64,000 bases of DNA from Pseudothauera nasutitermitis (GTDB lineage Bacteria > Pseudomonadota > Gammaproteobacteria > Burkholderiales > Rhodocyclaceae): NCBI RefSeq assembly GCF_004801295.1, contig NZ_SSOC01000002.1:496001-560000 (forward strand), given 5' to 3'. The notes beneath the pieces were generated by a model. That model ran no database searches. It worked only from the letters and a program-made list of their open reading frames with translations, and was not told where the DNA came from. A program made the translations under genes and the position numbers. The number at the start of each line of letters is the position of its first letter. The stretch's first letter is position 1. Shown here piece by piece: positions 36,538 to 46,104 of this stretch.

Positions 36538-37656
36538 TCAGGCCGAAACCGCCCCTCTCGCCCCGGCAAGGCGCTGCTGGATGCGCGCAGCGATCTCGCC
36601 GAGCGGGGTCACCTCGCTGGCGGCGCCAAGGCCCACCGCCTCGCGCGGCATGCCATACACCACGCAGCTGGCCTGATCCTGGGCGACGGTCCAGGCGCCG
36701 CTGCGCCGCATCGCCAGCAGGCCACGTGCGCCGTCCTTGCCCATGCCGGTGAGCAGCACGCCCAGGGCGTTGCCCCCCACCTGCTCGGCGGCGGACTCGA
36801 ACAGCACGTCCACCGAAGGGCGATGGCGGTTGACCGGCTCCGAGCGCTCCAGCCTGCACTGCAGCCCGCCGGCGGGCTGGCGGACCACCGACAGGTGGGA
36901 ATGTCCCGGCGCGACATACACGGTGCCGGGCTGGACACGCTCGCCATCCTCGGCCTCCTTGACGCGCAGCGCGCACAGGCTGTCCAGCCGGCGCGCGAAC
37001 GAGGCGGTGAACATTTCCGGCATGTGCTGGACGATGAAGATCGGCGGCATCTCGGCCGGCAGGCCGAGCAGCACCACCTTGATCGCCTCGGTTCCTCCGG
37101 TGGAGGCCCCGATGAAGATCGGCCGTCCGCAACTCACGCCGCAAGGTGCCCTGTTGGTGGCTGCTGCGGGCGCCGCCGGGGGAGTCGACCCACCGCCGCG
37201 CGCGGCGGCTGGCGGCGTGGCGGACGGACGGGGAGATGCCGCCGCCCGGGCGCTCAGTTTTGCCTGGCTGGCCGCGCGCAGACTGTCGCCAAGACGCTGC
37301 GCGTATTCTTCCAGCGCCCGCGGGCTGCGATTCTGCGGTTTGGCCAGCACGTCCACCGCGCCCAGTTCCAGCGCGCGCAGACTGGCCTCCGAGCCGCGTT
37401 CGGTGAGGTTGGAGACCATGACCACCGGCATCGGGCGCAGGCGCATCAACTGGGCGAGAAAGTCCAGCCCGTCCATGCGCGGCATTTCCACGTCCAGGGT
37501 CAGCACGTCGGGATCCAGGCTGCGGATCATCTCGCGCGCGATCAGTGGGTCGGCGGCCGTGCCCACCACTTCCATGCCGGGCTGCCGGCCGATGAGTTCG
37601 GCCAGCAGCACGCGCATCAGCGCGGAATCGTCGCAGATCAATACCCGGATGGCCAT
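36538..37656 (-). CDS. cheB: Receptor methylesterase/deamidase CheB
   Basis: 372 residues. The receiver (1-125) holds D10/D11 and phospho-acceptor D55 ([11 protein letters not shown]). A Ala/Pro/Ser-rich linker (about 135-175) leads to the esterase domain with the serine in [12 protein letters not shown], histidine in IVQHMPEMF and aspartate in [13 protein letters not shown]. It removes methyl groups from the chemoreceptors. It follows cheR by 22 bases. There is no cheD in the window. Confidence 0.95.
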   Translation of the reverse strand: MAIRVLICDDSALMRVLLAELIGRQPGMEVVGTAADPLIAREMIRSLDPDVLTLDVEMPRMDGLDFLAQLMRLRPMPVVMVSNLTERGSEASLRALELGAVDVLAKPQNRSPRALEEYAQRLGDSLRAASQAKLSARAAASPRPSATPPAAARGGGSTPPAAPAAATNRAPCGVSCGRPIFIGASTGGTEAIKVVLLGLPAEMPPIFIVQHMPEMFTASFARRLDSLCALRVKEAEDGERVQPGTVYVAPGHSHLSVVRQPAGGLQCRLERSEPVNRHRPSVDVLFESAAEQVGGNALGVLLTGMGKDGARGLLAMRRSGAWTVAQDQASCVVYGMPREAVGLGAASEVTPLGEIAARIQQRLAGARGAVSA

Positions 37657-37678
37657 CCTGCCTCAACCCTTCCGGCGT

Positions 37679-38731
37679 TCAGCCATGATCCGCATCCTTG
37701 CGCTTGTAAACAGTGCGCCCGAGCGAGCGGAACAGATCGGCGGCGTGCATGAAGCTCTCGGAATGGCCGGCGAACAGCAATCCCTCCGGACGCAGCAGCG
37801 GCACGAAGCGCTTGAGGATGCCGTACTGGGTGGGCTTGTCGAAGTAGATCATCACGTTGCGGCAGAACAGCGCGTCCAGCGGCCCCTGCACCGCCCAGTT
37901 GGGATCGAGCAGGTTGATGCGGCGGAAGGTGATCAGGCGCTGCAGTTCGGGACGCACGCGCACCTGGCCGTCCTGGCTGCCCGCACCGCGCAGGAAGAAG
38001 CGCTGCAGGCGCTGCGGCGACAGGCGCTCCACGCGTTCCTGGCGGAACACGCCGCGCTCGCCCTGGGCGAGCACGTTGGTATCGATGTCGCTGGCGATGA
38101 TCTGCACCGGCGGGTTCAGGCTGTCGAAGGCCTCGCAGGCGGTGATCGCCAGCGAATACGGCTCTTCGCCGGTGGACGCCGCGCAGCACCAGATGCGTGC
38201 CGGGCGGCGCTCGTTGTCCTTCAGCTTGCGCAGATGGTCGGCGAGGATGTCGAAATGATGCGCCTCGCGGAAGAACGAGGTGAGATTGGTGGTCAGCGAA
38301 TTGACGAAGGTTTCCCACTCCGCGCGGTCGCGCTCCAGGCGCTGCAGGTACTGCGCAAAGGTCTTGTCGCCGCAGGCCCGCAGCCGGCGCGCCAAGCGGC
38401 TGTAGACCATGTCCTGCTTGGCCGGCGACAGGGCGATGCCGGCATGCTGGTAGATCAGCTTGCGGATGCGCTCGAAGTCGGCATCGGTGAATTCGAATTC
38501 ACGCTCGCGCGCCGCCACGGGCGGCATCACCGGCCACTGCAGTCCGCCCGCGCCCGGCCGGGTCGGCGCGCCTCCTGCCGGCTTGTCCGCCGGTCGCGTC
38601 CCGCTCTGGATGGAAGACGGGCGGGCCGCCGCAGGGGAAGACGGCCGGACGGCAGGGCCGGAAGAAGACGGGCGCGTGGTGGACGCGCCCGGTGGCTTGA
38701 GCGGCGCACGGGGGCGGTCGCCGGTGGTCAT
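37679..38731 (-). CDS. cheR: Chemoreceptor methyltransferase CheR
   Basis: 350 residues from the ATG at 38731, only 2 bases after the upstream receptor's stop. Residues 1-75 are a low-complexity Pro/Ser/Ala/Arg extension absent from E. coli CheR. The CheR N-domain begins at FTDADFERIRKLIYQHAGIAL, and SAM binding is in WCCAASTGEEPYSLA; SDIDTNVL and FCRNVMIYFD are also conserved. The immediately upstream receptor ends in a CheR-binding pentapeptide. Confidence 0.95.
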   Translation of the reverse strand: MTTGDRPRAPLKPPGASTTRPSSSGPAVRPSSPAAARPSSIQSGTRPADKPAGGAPTRPGAGGLQWPVMPPVAAREREFEFTDADFERIRKLIYQHAGIALSPAKQDMVYSRLARRLRACGDKTFAQYLQRLERDRAEWETFVNSLTTNLTSFFREAHHFDILADHLRKLKDNERRPARIWCCAASTGEEPYSLAITACEAFDSLNPPVQIIASDIDTNVLAQGERGVFRQERVERLSPQRLQRFFLRGAGSQDGQVRVRPELQRLITFRRINLLDPNWAVQGPLDALFCRNVMIYFDKPTQYGILKRFVPLLRPEGLLFAGHSESFMHAADLFRSLGRTVYKRKDADHG

Positions 38732-38733
38732 GC

Positions 38734-41136
38734 TCAGAACTCCTCCCATTCATCCTGCAAGGCCTTGTCGACCGCCGCGCGCTTGCGCACTTTGCTCAGC
38801 GGCGCGCCGCGCGCAGGCCGTTTCGGCAGTTTAGCAATTCCCTCGGCAACTGGCTCGGCCCGCACGCCTGCGGACGGGGGCGCCGCGCCGGTGCGGAAGG
38901 CGCCGACCGCGGCCACCAGACCCTGCGCCTGATCTTCCATGCTGGCAGCGGCTGCGGCAGCCTCCTCCACCAAGGCCGCATTGTGCTGGGTCATTTCATC
39001 CATGTGGCCCACCGCCATCGCCACCTGCTCGATGCCCAGACTCTGCTCGCGGCTCGCCTCGGCGATCTCGCCCACCAGACCCGCCACCCGCTGGAAGGCC
39101 GCAACGATCTCTTCCATCGTCCGCCCCGCTTCATCCACCAGCCGCACCCCGCCGGCCACCTTGCCCACCGAGTCGGCGATCAGCCCCTTCACCTCGCGCG
39201 CCGACTGCGCGCTGCGCTTGGCCAGCGCACGCACCTCCGCCGCCACCACCGCGAATCCGCGCCCCTGCTCGCCCGCACGCGCCGCCTCCACCGCCGCATT
39301 CACCGCCAGGATGTTGGTCTGGAACGCCAGCGCGTCGATCACCCCGATGATGTCCTCGATGCGCCGTGCCGCCTCCTCGATGGCCCCCATGGTGGTGACC
39401 ACCTTGCGCATCGTCGAGCCGCCGCGCTCGGCCACCGCGTTCGCACTTTCCGTCAGCTCGCGCGCCACCCGCGCATTGTCCGCGTTCTGGTGCACCGTGG
39501 CGTTGAGTTCTTCCATCGCGCTGGCCGTCTCTTCCAGCGAACCGGCCTGTGCCTCGGTGCGCGCGCTCAGCTCGCCGTTGCCCGCGGCGATCTCCCGCGA
39601 GGCCGCGCTGATCGCTTCGGCCGAGTCCTTGATGCGTTCGACCACTTCGCGCAGGCGCACCACCGTGGCGTTGGTGTCGTCCTTCAGCCGGCCCAGCGTG
39701 CCGCGGTACTCGCCGGCGATCTGCTCGGTCAGTTCGCCGCGCGCCACCGCGTCGAGCACCCGCGCAACATCCTCCACGCTGCCCGAGACCACCTCCATCA
39801 GCCGGTTCAGCCCCTCCGCCAGTTGCAGGAAGAACCCCTTCTTGCCATCCACCGAGACACGGCCGGAAAAATCACCCGCCGCCGCGCTGTCCACCAGACC
39901 GGTCAGTTCAGCCTCGGTCGCCAGTTCATCGGTGCGGTCGCGCCATTCACCCACGGTGCCGAGCATGCGCCCGTCCGCATCGATGATGGGGTTGGTGGTC
40001 ACCAAAAAATGGCGGCCGCCGATGCGCATATCCACGCGCGCCTGTTCGCGCTGGGTGGCCAGCTGGCGCACGGCGGCCTGCGGATCGGGGTACAGCGTGC
40101 CGATGTTGCTGCCGACGAAGCGTTCGGTGCTGAAACCCGGCACTTCCTGCTGGATGCGCGCCTCCACCCGGCGCAGCGTGCGCATCAGCGCCGGGTTGGC
40201 GTAGATGACCTTGCCGTCCACGTCGGCGATGCGCACATTGGTTTCCACGCACTCCAGCGCCTCGCGGATGCGCCGGTTCTCCGCCGCCGTACGGCGCTGC
40301 TCTTCCACCGCATAGCCCAGGCGGATCTTCATCGATTTGAGCGATTGCAGCAGGCGGCCCATCTCGTCGTTGCGGATCGCCGAGAATTCCGCCTGGAAGT
40401 TGCCGGCCGCCATGCGCTGCAAGGCGGCGTGCGCATCGGCGAGCGGACGGGTGATGGTATTGGCCACCAGCCACACCAGCCCCGCACAGACGGCCGCGAA
40501 GGCCAGCATGCCGCCGGCCAGCAGGCCACGCACCCAGCCGCCCCCGTTCCAGTCCGCTGTCGCATGGCCCACCGCATGCCAGCCCGCGCCCGCCATGCCG
40601 AACACCAGCAGCATGGCCAGCAGCAGCGACCACCACAGTTTGCCGACCAGCGGGTAGTCGGCATACCAGCGCGCGAAACGCGCGAACAGGCTGTTGCCGC
40701 TCACGCGGCCGTGGCGGATCACCCCGCCGCCTTCGCGCAGGCGGCGATAGGCACGCTCGGCCTCGTCCACCTGCTCGCGCGGCGCGCGGCCGCGCACCGA
40801 AATGTAGCCGGTGATGCGCCCGCCCTCGACGATGGGCGCGATGTTGGCGAGCATCCAGTAATGGTCGCCGTTGCGGCAGCGGTTCTTGACCAGGCCGGAC
40901 CACGGCCGGCCGGCCTTCAGGTCGCGCCACATGTCGGCGAACAGCGCTTCGGGCATGTCCGGATGGCGCAGCAGATTGTGCTCTGCGCCGATCAGTTCGC
41001 TCTCGGCAAACCCGCTCAGCTCGATGAAATCCCGGCTGACGTGGGTGATGCGCCCGCTGGCGTCGGTGCGGGAGACGATGGTGCGTTGCGCGCCGACCTC
41101 GACTTCCCGGCCGGTCACCGGCTGGTTGTTTCTCAT
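38734..41136 (-). CDS. Aer-like PAS chemoreceptor with CheR-binding pentapeptide
   Basis: 800 residues. An Aer-type PAS domain (1-120: [45 protein letters not shown]) is followed by two close membrane helices (about 178-235), a HAMP, a second PAS-like domain (about 290-405) and a cytoplasmic signalling hairpin with [23 protein letters not shown]. The C-terminus is EWEEF, a match to the CheR-tethering NWETF/GWEEF pentapeptide. It likely senses redox or energy state through the PAS cofactor. Its signalling half is nearly identical in DNA to that of the next receptor. Confidence 0.93.
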   Translation of the reverse strand: MRNNQPVTGREVEVGAQRTIVSRTDASGRITHVSRDFIELSGFAESELIGAEHNLLRHPDMPEALFADMWRDLKAGRPWSGLVKNRCRNGDHYWMLANIAPIVEGGRITGYISVRGRAPREQVDEAERAYRRLREGGGVIRHGRVSGNSLFARFARWYADYPLVGKLWWSLLLAMLLVFGMAGAGWHAVGHATADWNGGGWVRGLLAGGMLAFAAVCAGLVWLVANTITRPLADAHAALQRMAAGNFQAEFSAIRNDEMGRLLQSLKSMKIRLGYAVEEQRRTAAENRRIREALECVETNVRIADVDGKVIYANPALMRTLRRVEARIQQEVPGFSTERFVGSNIGTLYPDPQAAVRQLATQREQARVDMRIGGRHFLVTTNPIIDADGRMLGTVGEWRDRTDELATEAELTGLVDSAAAGDFSGRVSVDGKKGFFLQLAEGLNRLMEVVSGSVEDVARVLDAVARGELTEQIAGEYRGTLGRLKDDTNATVVRLREVVERIKDSAEAISAASREIAAGNGELSARTEAQAGSLEETASAMEELNATVHQNADNARVARELTESANAVAERGGSTMRKVVTTMGAIEEAARRIEDIIGVIDALAFQTNILAVNAAVEAARAGEQGRGFAVVAAEVRALAKRSAQSAREVKGLIADSVGKVAGGVRLVDEAGRTMEEIVAAFQRVAGLVGEIAEASREQSLGIEQVAMAVGHMDEMTQHNAALVEEAAAAAASMEDQAQGLVAAVGAFRTGAAPPSAGVRAEPVAEGIAKLPKRPARGAPLSKVRKRAAVDKALQDEWEEF
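39022..39889. repeat. Direct repeat copy A (receptor signalling half)
   Basis: About 868 bases inside the Aer-like receptor gene match 41326-42194 with roughly 11 differences that I could find by eye (about 98.7% identity), none changing an amino acid. Flanking sequence on both sides is clearly diverged. Confidence 0.9.
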
Positions 41137-41155
41137 GCTCGTTCCCCGTGCTTGC

Positions 41156-42946
41156 TCATCCGCGCGGCGCCCAGGGCGCGGCGCGCTGCGGGCCGGTGCG
41201 GAAGGCGCCGACGGCTTCCACCAGGCCCTGCGCCTGCGCCTCCAGGCTGGCCGCCGAAGCCGCCGCCTCTTCCACCAGTGCCGCGTTGTGTTGCGTCATT
41301 TCGTCCATCTGGCCGACCGACACCGCCACCTGCTCGATGCCCAGACTCTGCTCGCGGCTCGCCTCGGCGATCTCGCCTACCAGCCCCGCCACCCGCTGGA
41401 AGGCCGCAACGATCTCTTCCATCGTCCGCCCCGCTTCATCCACCAGCCGCACCCCGCCGGCCACCTTGCCCACCGAGTCGGCGATCAGCCCCTTCACCTC
41501 GCGCGCCGACTGCGCGCTGCGCTTGGCCAGCGCACGCACCTCCGCCGCCACCACCGCGAATCCGCGCCCCTGCTCGCCCGCACGCGCCGCTTCCACCGCC
41601 GCATTCACCGCCAGGATGTTGGTCTGGAAGGCCAGCGCATCGATCACCCCGATGATGTCCTCGATGCGCCGTGCCGCCTCCTCGATGGCCCCCATGGTGG
41701 TGACCACCTTGCGCATCGTCGAGCCGCCGCGCTCGGCCACCGCGTTCGCACTTTCCGTCAGCTCGCGCGCCACCCGCGCATTGTCCGCGTTCTGGTGCAC
41801 CGTGGCGTTGAGCTCTTCCATCGCACTGGCCGTCTCTTCCAGCGAACCGGCCTGCGCCTCGGTGCGCGCGCTCAGCTCGCCGTTGCCCGCGGCGATCTCC
41901 CGCGAGGCCGCGCTGATCGCTTCGGCCGAATCCTTGATGCGTTCGACCACTTCGCGCAGGCGCACCACCGTGGCGTTGGTGTCGTCCTTCAGCCGGCCCA
42001 GCGTGCCGCGGTACTCGCCGGCGATCTGCTCGGTCAGTTCGCCGCGCGCCACCGCGTCGAGCACCCGCGCCACATCCTCCACGCTGCCCGAGACCACCTC
42101 CATCAGCCGGTTCAGCCCCTCCGCCAGTTGCAGGAAGAACCCCTTCTTGCCGTCCACCGAGACACGGCCGGAAAAATCACCCGCCGCCGCGCTGCCGATC
42201 AGCGCAGCCAGTTCGGCGCGCAGCGCGGCCTCATCGGTGCGGTCATACCATTCCACCACGGTACCGGTGCGCTCGCCCCGCGTGTCATAGACCGGATTGA
42301 CGACCAGTTGGAACGAGAAATCCCCCAGGCGGATCTCGCTCACGTGCGTGTCACGCAGCCCGGCGATCAGCTTGCTCAGGCCCGGCCCGCGGTGAAAGAG
42401 ATCGAAATGCCGGCCGGTGATGTGCTTCGCGTGCCCGCCGCCCGGCAATGCCCCGCCCATGCTCTGTTCGGCACGCTGCAGGATGCCGATCGCCGAGGCG
42501 TTCAGGTAGGTGATCACCCCATCCAGGTCGGCCAGCATCAGGCTGACCCGGGCCGTGTCCAGCGCGCGGCGCACGCGCAGGTTCTCCTCGGCCGCGCGCC
42601 CTTCCTCCTCGCAGCGGCGCGCCAGTTGCTCGCGCATTTCTTCGAGCGCGCACAGCATGGCGCCGATTTCCCCGCCGCCCTCGATCTTCGCAGGCAAGGC
42701 ATCAAAACGTCCGGCGCCGATCTCTTCGGCGATCTGCCGCGCAATCCGCAACCTCGCGGCCTGTCTGCGCGCCAGCACAAGCGCCGCGGCGCAGGCCAGC
42801 ACCAGCGCGCCGAGCAGCAGCACCGCGAGCAGGACGGGCTGGTCGGTCCGGGTGAGCGCCAGCACGGGCCCCGCGAACAGCGCGCCGGTGAGCAGCACCA
42901 GCGCACACAGAAGCCCGGAGAACGGGAGCGAATCGAATGCTTTCAT
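41156..42946 (-). CDS. Methyl-accepting chemotaxis protein with cytoplasmic PAS
   Basis: 596 residues from the ATG at 42946. Two membrane helices near the N-terminus (about 10-70) enclose almost no periplasmic domain, so sensing is probably internal: a HAMP-like segment, then a PAS-like region ([34 protein letters not shown]). The signalling hairpin is identical in protein to that of the Aer-like receptor over about 290 residues. It ends ...PWAPRG without a CheR pentapeptide. It lies 19 bases after cheW. Confidence 0.92.
   Translation of the reverse strand: MKAFDSLPFSGLLCALVLLTGALFAGPVLALTRTDQPVLLAVLLLGALVLACAAALVLARRQAARLRIARQIAEEIGAGRFDALPAKIEGGGEIGAMLCALEEMREQLARRCEEEGRAAEENLRVRRALDTARVSLMLADLDGVITYLNASAIGILQRAEQSMGGALPGGGHAKHITGRHFDLFHRGPGLSKLIAGLRDTHVSEIRLGDFSFQLVVNPVYDTRGERTGTVVEWYDRTDEAALRAELAALIGSAAAGDFSGRVSVDGKKGFFLQLAEGLNRLMEVVSGSVEDVARVLDAVARGELTEQIAGEYRGTLGRLKDDTNATVVRLREVVERIKDSAEAISAASREIAAGNGELSARTEAQAGSLEETASAMEELNATVHQNADNARVARELTESANAVAERGGSTMRKVVTTMGAIEEAARRIEDIIGVIDALAFQTNILAVNAAVEAARAGEQGRGFAVVAAEVRALAKRSAQSAREVKGLIADSVGKVAGGVRLVDEAGRTMEEIVAAFQRVAGLVGEIAEASREQSLGIEQVAVSVGQMDEMTQHNAALVEEAAASAASLEAQAQGLVEAVGAFRTGPQRAAPWAPRG
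41326..42194. repeat. Direct repeat copy B (receptor signalling half)
   Basis: Partner of 39022-39889; see that entry. Encodes the second half of the PAS receptor at 41156-42946. Confidence 0.9.
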
Positions 42947-42965
42947 GATCTGCGCGCGTCCATGT

Positions 42966-43472
42966 TCATGTTCCCCCACGCTCCGGGCCGCCGGCAAACA
43001 GCGCCAGTTCGGGCGAGCACATCAGTGCCTCGATATCCAGCACCACCAGGGTCTGCCCCTCCACCTCGGCCAGCCCGCGCACATGGCGGATGCCCGCGCC
43101 GAACTCGGGTGCCGGGCGGATGGCCGCCGGCTCCAGCGCCACCACGTCGGCCAGCGCATCCACCTGCACGCCGACCAGGCGTTCATCGATCTGCAGCACC
43201 ACGATCACCGTCGCCGGCCCGACCTGCGCCGCGCCCAGCCCGAGATGCAGGCGCAGATCGACCACCGGCACGATCACCCCGCGCAGGTTGATCACCCCGC
43301 GCACCACCGGCGGTGCGCCGGCGATGCGGGTGGCCGGTTCATGGGCACGAATCTCGCGCACGCTGAGGATATCGACGGCATACATCTCGTCGGCCAGCGC
43401 AAAGGCGATGAATTCGCGCGCGGTGGCCGACGGCGTGTCGTCGCGGTCCGCCGCGGGCTCGGCGTCGAACAT
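42966..43472 (-). CDS. cheW: Chemotaxis coupling protein CheW
   Basis: 168 residues: [60 protein letters not shown] is a complete CheW domain. It bridges receptors and CheA2, whose gene is upstream. The only CheW in the window; the other CheA group relies on CheV. Confidence 0.93.
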   Translation of the reverse strand: MFDAEPAADRDDTPSATAREFIAFALADEMYAVDILSVREIRAHEPATRIAGAPPVVRGVINLRGVIVPVVDLRLHLGLGAAQVGPATVIVVLQIDERLVGVQVDALADVVALEPAAIRPAPEFGAGIRHVRGLAEVEGQTLVVLDIEALMCSPELALFAGGPERGGT

Positions 43473-43536
43473 GGTGATGCGTTTCCTGAATGGCTACGTA
43501 CGGATTTACGGCAGATGGCCGGGCTTCTGAAGCCCT

Positions 43537-43594
43537 TCCGCGCTACGTTCTTTTGATGGGGTCCGTTGCCCCGTCAGGCGGATCGATGTCAGGC
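43537..43594. mobile_element. Degraded partial copy of the 48.2-kb MITE-like element
   Basis: From CTACGTTCTTTTGATGGGG onward about 52 bases align to the left end of the element at 48219-48486 with about 9 mismatches (near 82% identity), including CCCCG(T/C)CAGGC and ATCGATGTCAGGC against GTCGATGCAAGGC. The right half is missing. It covers the cheA2 stop codon region and the cheA2-cheW gap. Confidence 0.6.
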
Positions 43595-45631
43595 GGCGAG
43601 ACCCGCGGCGCGCGCGCCATCGATCAGCGCAGCGACGTCGAGGATCAGCGCCACCTTGCCGTTGCCCAGCACGGTGGCCGCGGAAAAGCCGGCCACCTTG
43701 CGGAAATTGGCCTCCAGGCTCTTGATGACCACCTGGCGCTGATCGACCAGCGTATCGACCAGCAGCGCCGCCCGCGCGCCGTTGGCTTCCACCAGCACCA
43801 TGATGCCCTCGGTCCACTCCGCATGCGCGCCGGGCACCGCGAAACGGCGGCCCAGTTCGATCACCGGCAGGTAATCGCCCTGCACGCGCAGGGTGCGCGG
43901 CTGCCCGCCGATGCGTCCGATGGCCTCTGGCGGGGCCTGCAGCGTTTCGCCGACGAAACCCAGCGGAATCACGTACAGCTCGTCGCCCACCCCGACCACC
44001 AGCCCGTCGGCGATCGCCAAGGTGAGCGGCAGGCGCACGCCGATGCGGGTGCCGCGCCCGGGCAGCGAGCGTATCTCCACCTGCCCGCCCAGCTCGGCGA
44101 TGTTGCGCTTGACCACATCCATGCCGACACCGCGCCCGGACACCTCGGTGACCGTCTCGGCAGTGGACAGGCCGGGCTCGAAGATCAATTGCCAGACTTC
44201 CGCGTCGCTCAGCGCGTCGGACGCCGGCAGACCGCGGGCACGGGCGCTCGCCAGGATGCGCTCGCGCGACAGGCCCGCACCGTCGTCCTCGACCTCGACC
44301 AGGATGTAGCTGCCCTGGTGCAGCGCGCGCAGCACCAGTTCGCCCTCTTCGGGTTTGCCGGCAGCGCGGCGCGCCGCCGGACTCTCGATGCCATGATCGA
44401 GCGCGTTGCGCACCAGATGGGTGAGCGGATCGACGATGCGCTCCACCAGGCTCTTGTCCAGCTCGGCCTGCTCGCCTTCCAGGCGCAGACGCACGCGTTT
44501 GCCCAGGCGCGCGCCCAGGTCATGCACCAGGCGCGGGAAGCGCGCGAACACGTTGGCAACCGGCACCATGCGGATGGCCATCACCGAGGACTGCAGCTCA
44601 CGGGTATTGCGCTCCAGCAGGCCCAGTCCGTTCATCAGCCGGTCGAACAGTTCGGTGGCCTCCATCTCGCCGGCCAGTTCATTCAGGATCGAGCGGGTGA
44701 TGACCAGTTCACCGACCAGGTTGGCCAGTTCCTCGACCTTGTCCACGCTGACGCGGATCGACGCATCGGCCCCGCCGCGCGACATCGCGTGTGCTTCCTG
44801 CGGCGGCGCCGTGTCCCCATCCACGGCTTCCGGCCGCGGCTCGTCATGGGCCGGCACGTCGGCGGGCAACTGCGGGAAAGGCTCGAACAGCGTATAGCTG
44901 CCATCCTCGGCCTCTTCCTCGTAGGGCGTTTCATCCGCAGTGGGCGCCGGCGGTGCATCGACGGCCCGGATGACGAGTTCCCCCGGGTCGGTGACCAGTT
45001 CCAGCACCGCGCGCAGGCCGGCTTCATCCTCGGGTCCATGGATGCGGACGCGCCAACTGCCGTCGCCGCCCAGCGGCCCGGGGCGCTCGAGCACCTCGCA
45101 TGCCCCCAGCCGGGCGAGTTCCTGCAGCATGTTGTCGACCAGCAATTCACTGCCGGCCACCACCCGCGCCAGGCGGAACACGGCCTCCCAGGCCGTTCCC
45201 ACGTCCTTGCCGGCCACCGCCCCGGCCGTGGCGGACGGGGCCGCTCCCTGCGCCAGCGCGGCCAGCCGGGCAGCGGCCTCCCGGGCACGCGCGGCATCGG
45301 CCGGCGGGCCGCCACGCCGGGCATCGAGCAGGTTGCGCAGCGCATCGCAGGCCGCGAGACCGGCCTCGACCATGCGCTCGTCGAAGGGCAGTTCGCCCTT
45401 GCGCACACGGTCGAGCAGCTCTTCCATGGCATGCATCAGCGCCGCCACGTCCTCGAAGCCGAACGTGGCCCCGGAGCCCTTGATCGAATGCGCAGCGCGG
45501 AAGATCTCGGCGACGTCCTCCTGCGCCGCGTGGCGCGGATCGATGCGCAGCAGGATCGCCTCGATGTTCTGCAGATGTTCCCCGGCCTCCTCGAAGAACA
45601 GCTGGTGGAACTGGCTCAGATCCAGGCTCAT
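43589..45631 (-). CDS. cheA: Chemotaxis histidine kinase CheA (second copy)
   Basis: 680 residues from the ATG at 45631. P1 holds His48 in AAHSIKGSGATFGFE. Unlike CheA1 it has a P2-like region (about 150-250; LGACEVLERPGPLGGDGSWRVRIHGPEDE). P3 begins ASIRVSVDKVEELANLVGELVITRSIL, P4 contains LTHLVRNALDHGIES, DDGAGL and GRGVGMDVVKRN, and P5 closes it. It belongs to the operon cheY2-cheA2-cheW-mcp-mcp-cheR-cheB. The last codons lie in a MITE remnant. Confidence 0.95.
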   Translation of the reverse strand: MSLDLSQFHQLFFEEAGEHLQNIEAILLRIDPRHAAQEDVAEIFRAAHSIKGSGATFGFEDVAALMHAMEELLDRVRKGELPFDERMVEAGLAACDALRNLLDARRGGPPADAARAREAAARLAALAQGAAPSATAGAVAGKDVGTAWEAVFRLARVVAGSELLVDNMLQELARLGACEVLERPGPLGGDGSWRVRIHGPEDEAGLRAVLELVTDPGELVIRAVDAPPAPTADETPYEEEAEDGSYTLFEPFPQLPADVPAHDEPRPEAVDGDTAPPQEAHAMSRGGADASIRVSVDKVEELANLVGELVITRSILNELAGEMEATELFDRLMNGLGLLERNTRELQSSVMAIRMVPVANVFARFPRLVHDLGARLGKRVRLRLEGEQAELDKSLVERIVDPLTHLVRNALDHGIESPAARRAAGKPEEGELVLRALHQGSYILVEVEDDGAGLSRERILASARARGLPASDALSDAEVWQLIFEPGLSTAETVTEVSGRGVGMDVVKRNIAELGGQVEIRSLPGRGTRIGVRLPLTLAIADGLVVGVGDELYVIPLGFVGETLQAPPEAIGRIGGQPRTLRVQGDYLPVIELGRRFAVPGAHAEWTEGIMVLVEANGARAALLVDTLVDQRQVVIKSLEANFRKVAGFSAATVLGNGKVALILDVAALIDGARAAGLAA

Positions 45632-45647
45632 CGCGCGCTCCGTCCGC

Positions 45648-46013
45648 TCAGCCGAGCACCCGCGCAGCCACTTCGAGCAGGCGCGCCGGCTCGAACGGCT
45701 TGACCAGCCAGCCGCTCGCGCCGGCCGCGCGGCCACGCGCCTTGGCTTCGCCGGACGATTCGGTGCTGAGCACGAGGATGGGCACGCGGCGATACTCGGG
45801 ACGGCCGCGCAGGCGGGCGATCAGCGCCAAGCCATCCATGCGCGGCATGTTGAGGTCCGTGAGCACCAGATCGAAACGCGCCGCCTCGGCCTTCTCGGCG
45901 GCGTCGACGCCATCGACCGCCTCGGTGACGCTGTAGCCCGCCGCGCGCAGGGTATAGCCCACCGCCTGCCGGATGGCGGCCGAATCGTCGACCGCGAGAA
46001 TGCGTTTGGTCAT
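45648..46013 (-). CDS. CheY-like response regulator
   Basis: 121 residues from the ATG at 46013 (MTKRILAVDDSAAIRQAVGYTLR). Phospho-acceptor Asp is in LVLTDLNMPRMDG, with Thr/Ser in LSTESS and Lys in LVKPFEP. It groups with the CheY-like proteins that precede CheA2 in beta- and gammaproteobacterial clusters and is divergent from cheY at 34 kb (F in place of Tyr106-like). It may serve as phosphate sink or target another output. Gap to cheA2 is 16 bases. Confidence 0.88.
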   Translation of the reverse strand: MTKRILAVDDSAAIRQAVGYTLRAAGYSVTEAVDGVDAAEKAEAARFDLVLTDLNMPRMDGLALIARLRGRPEYRRVPILVLSTESSGEAKARGRAAGASGWLVKPFEPARLLEVAARVLG

Positions 46014-46068
46014 GGCCGGATTCCAGGAAATTGCAATGGAGCCGCCGCAACGCGGGCTCCCCGGGAGT

Positions 46069-46096
46069 TTATCGACGCCGCCGGCCGGCGACTTTA
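46069..46096 (-). promoter_or_regulatory. Candidate FliA (sigma-28) promoter of the cheY2-cheA2-cheW operon
   Basis: Minus strand TAAAGTCG-N12-GTCGATAA. Boxes are near consensus but the spacer is one base longer than optimal. It lies between motB and cheY2, 56 bases before the cheY2 start. Confidence 0.5.
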
Positions 46097-46104
46097 GCGC
46101 AGGT

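Noticed and set aside
38983-43291. Plus-strand open frames of 806-890 codons opposite the chemoreceptor genes
   Set aside because: They mirror real receptor genes on the minus strand; their internal similarity to each other is just the antisense of the duplicated signalling half.
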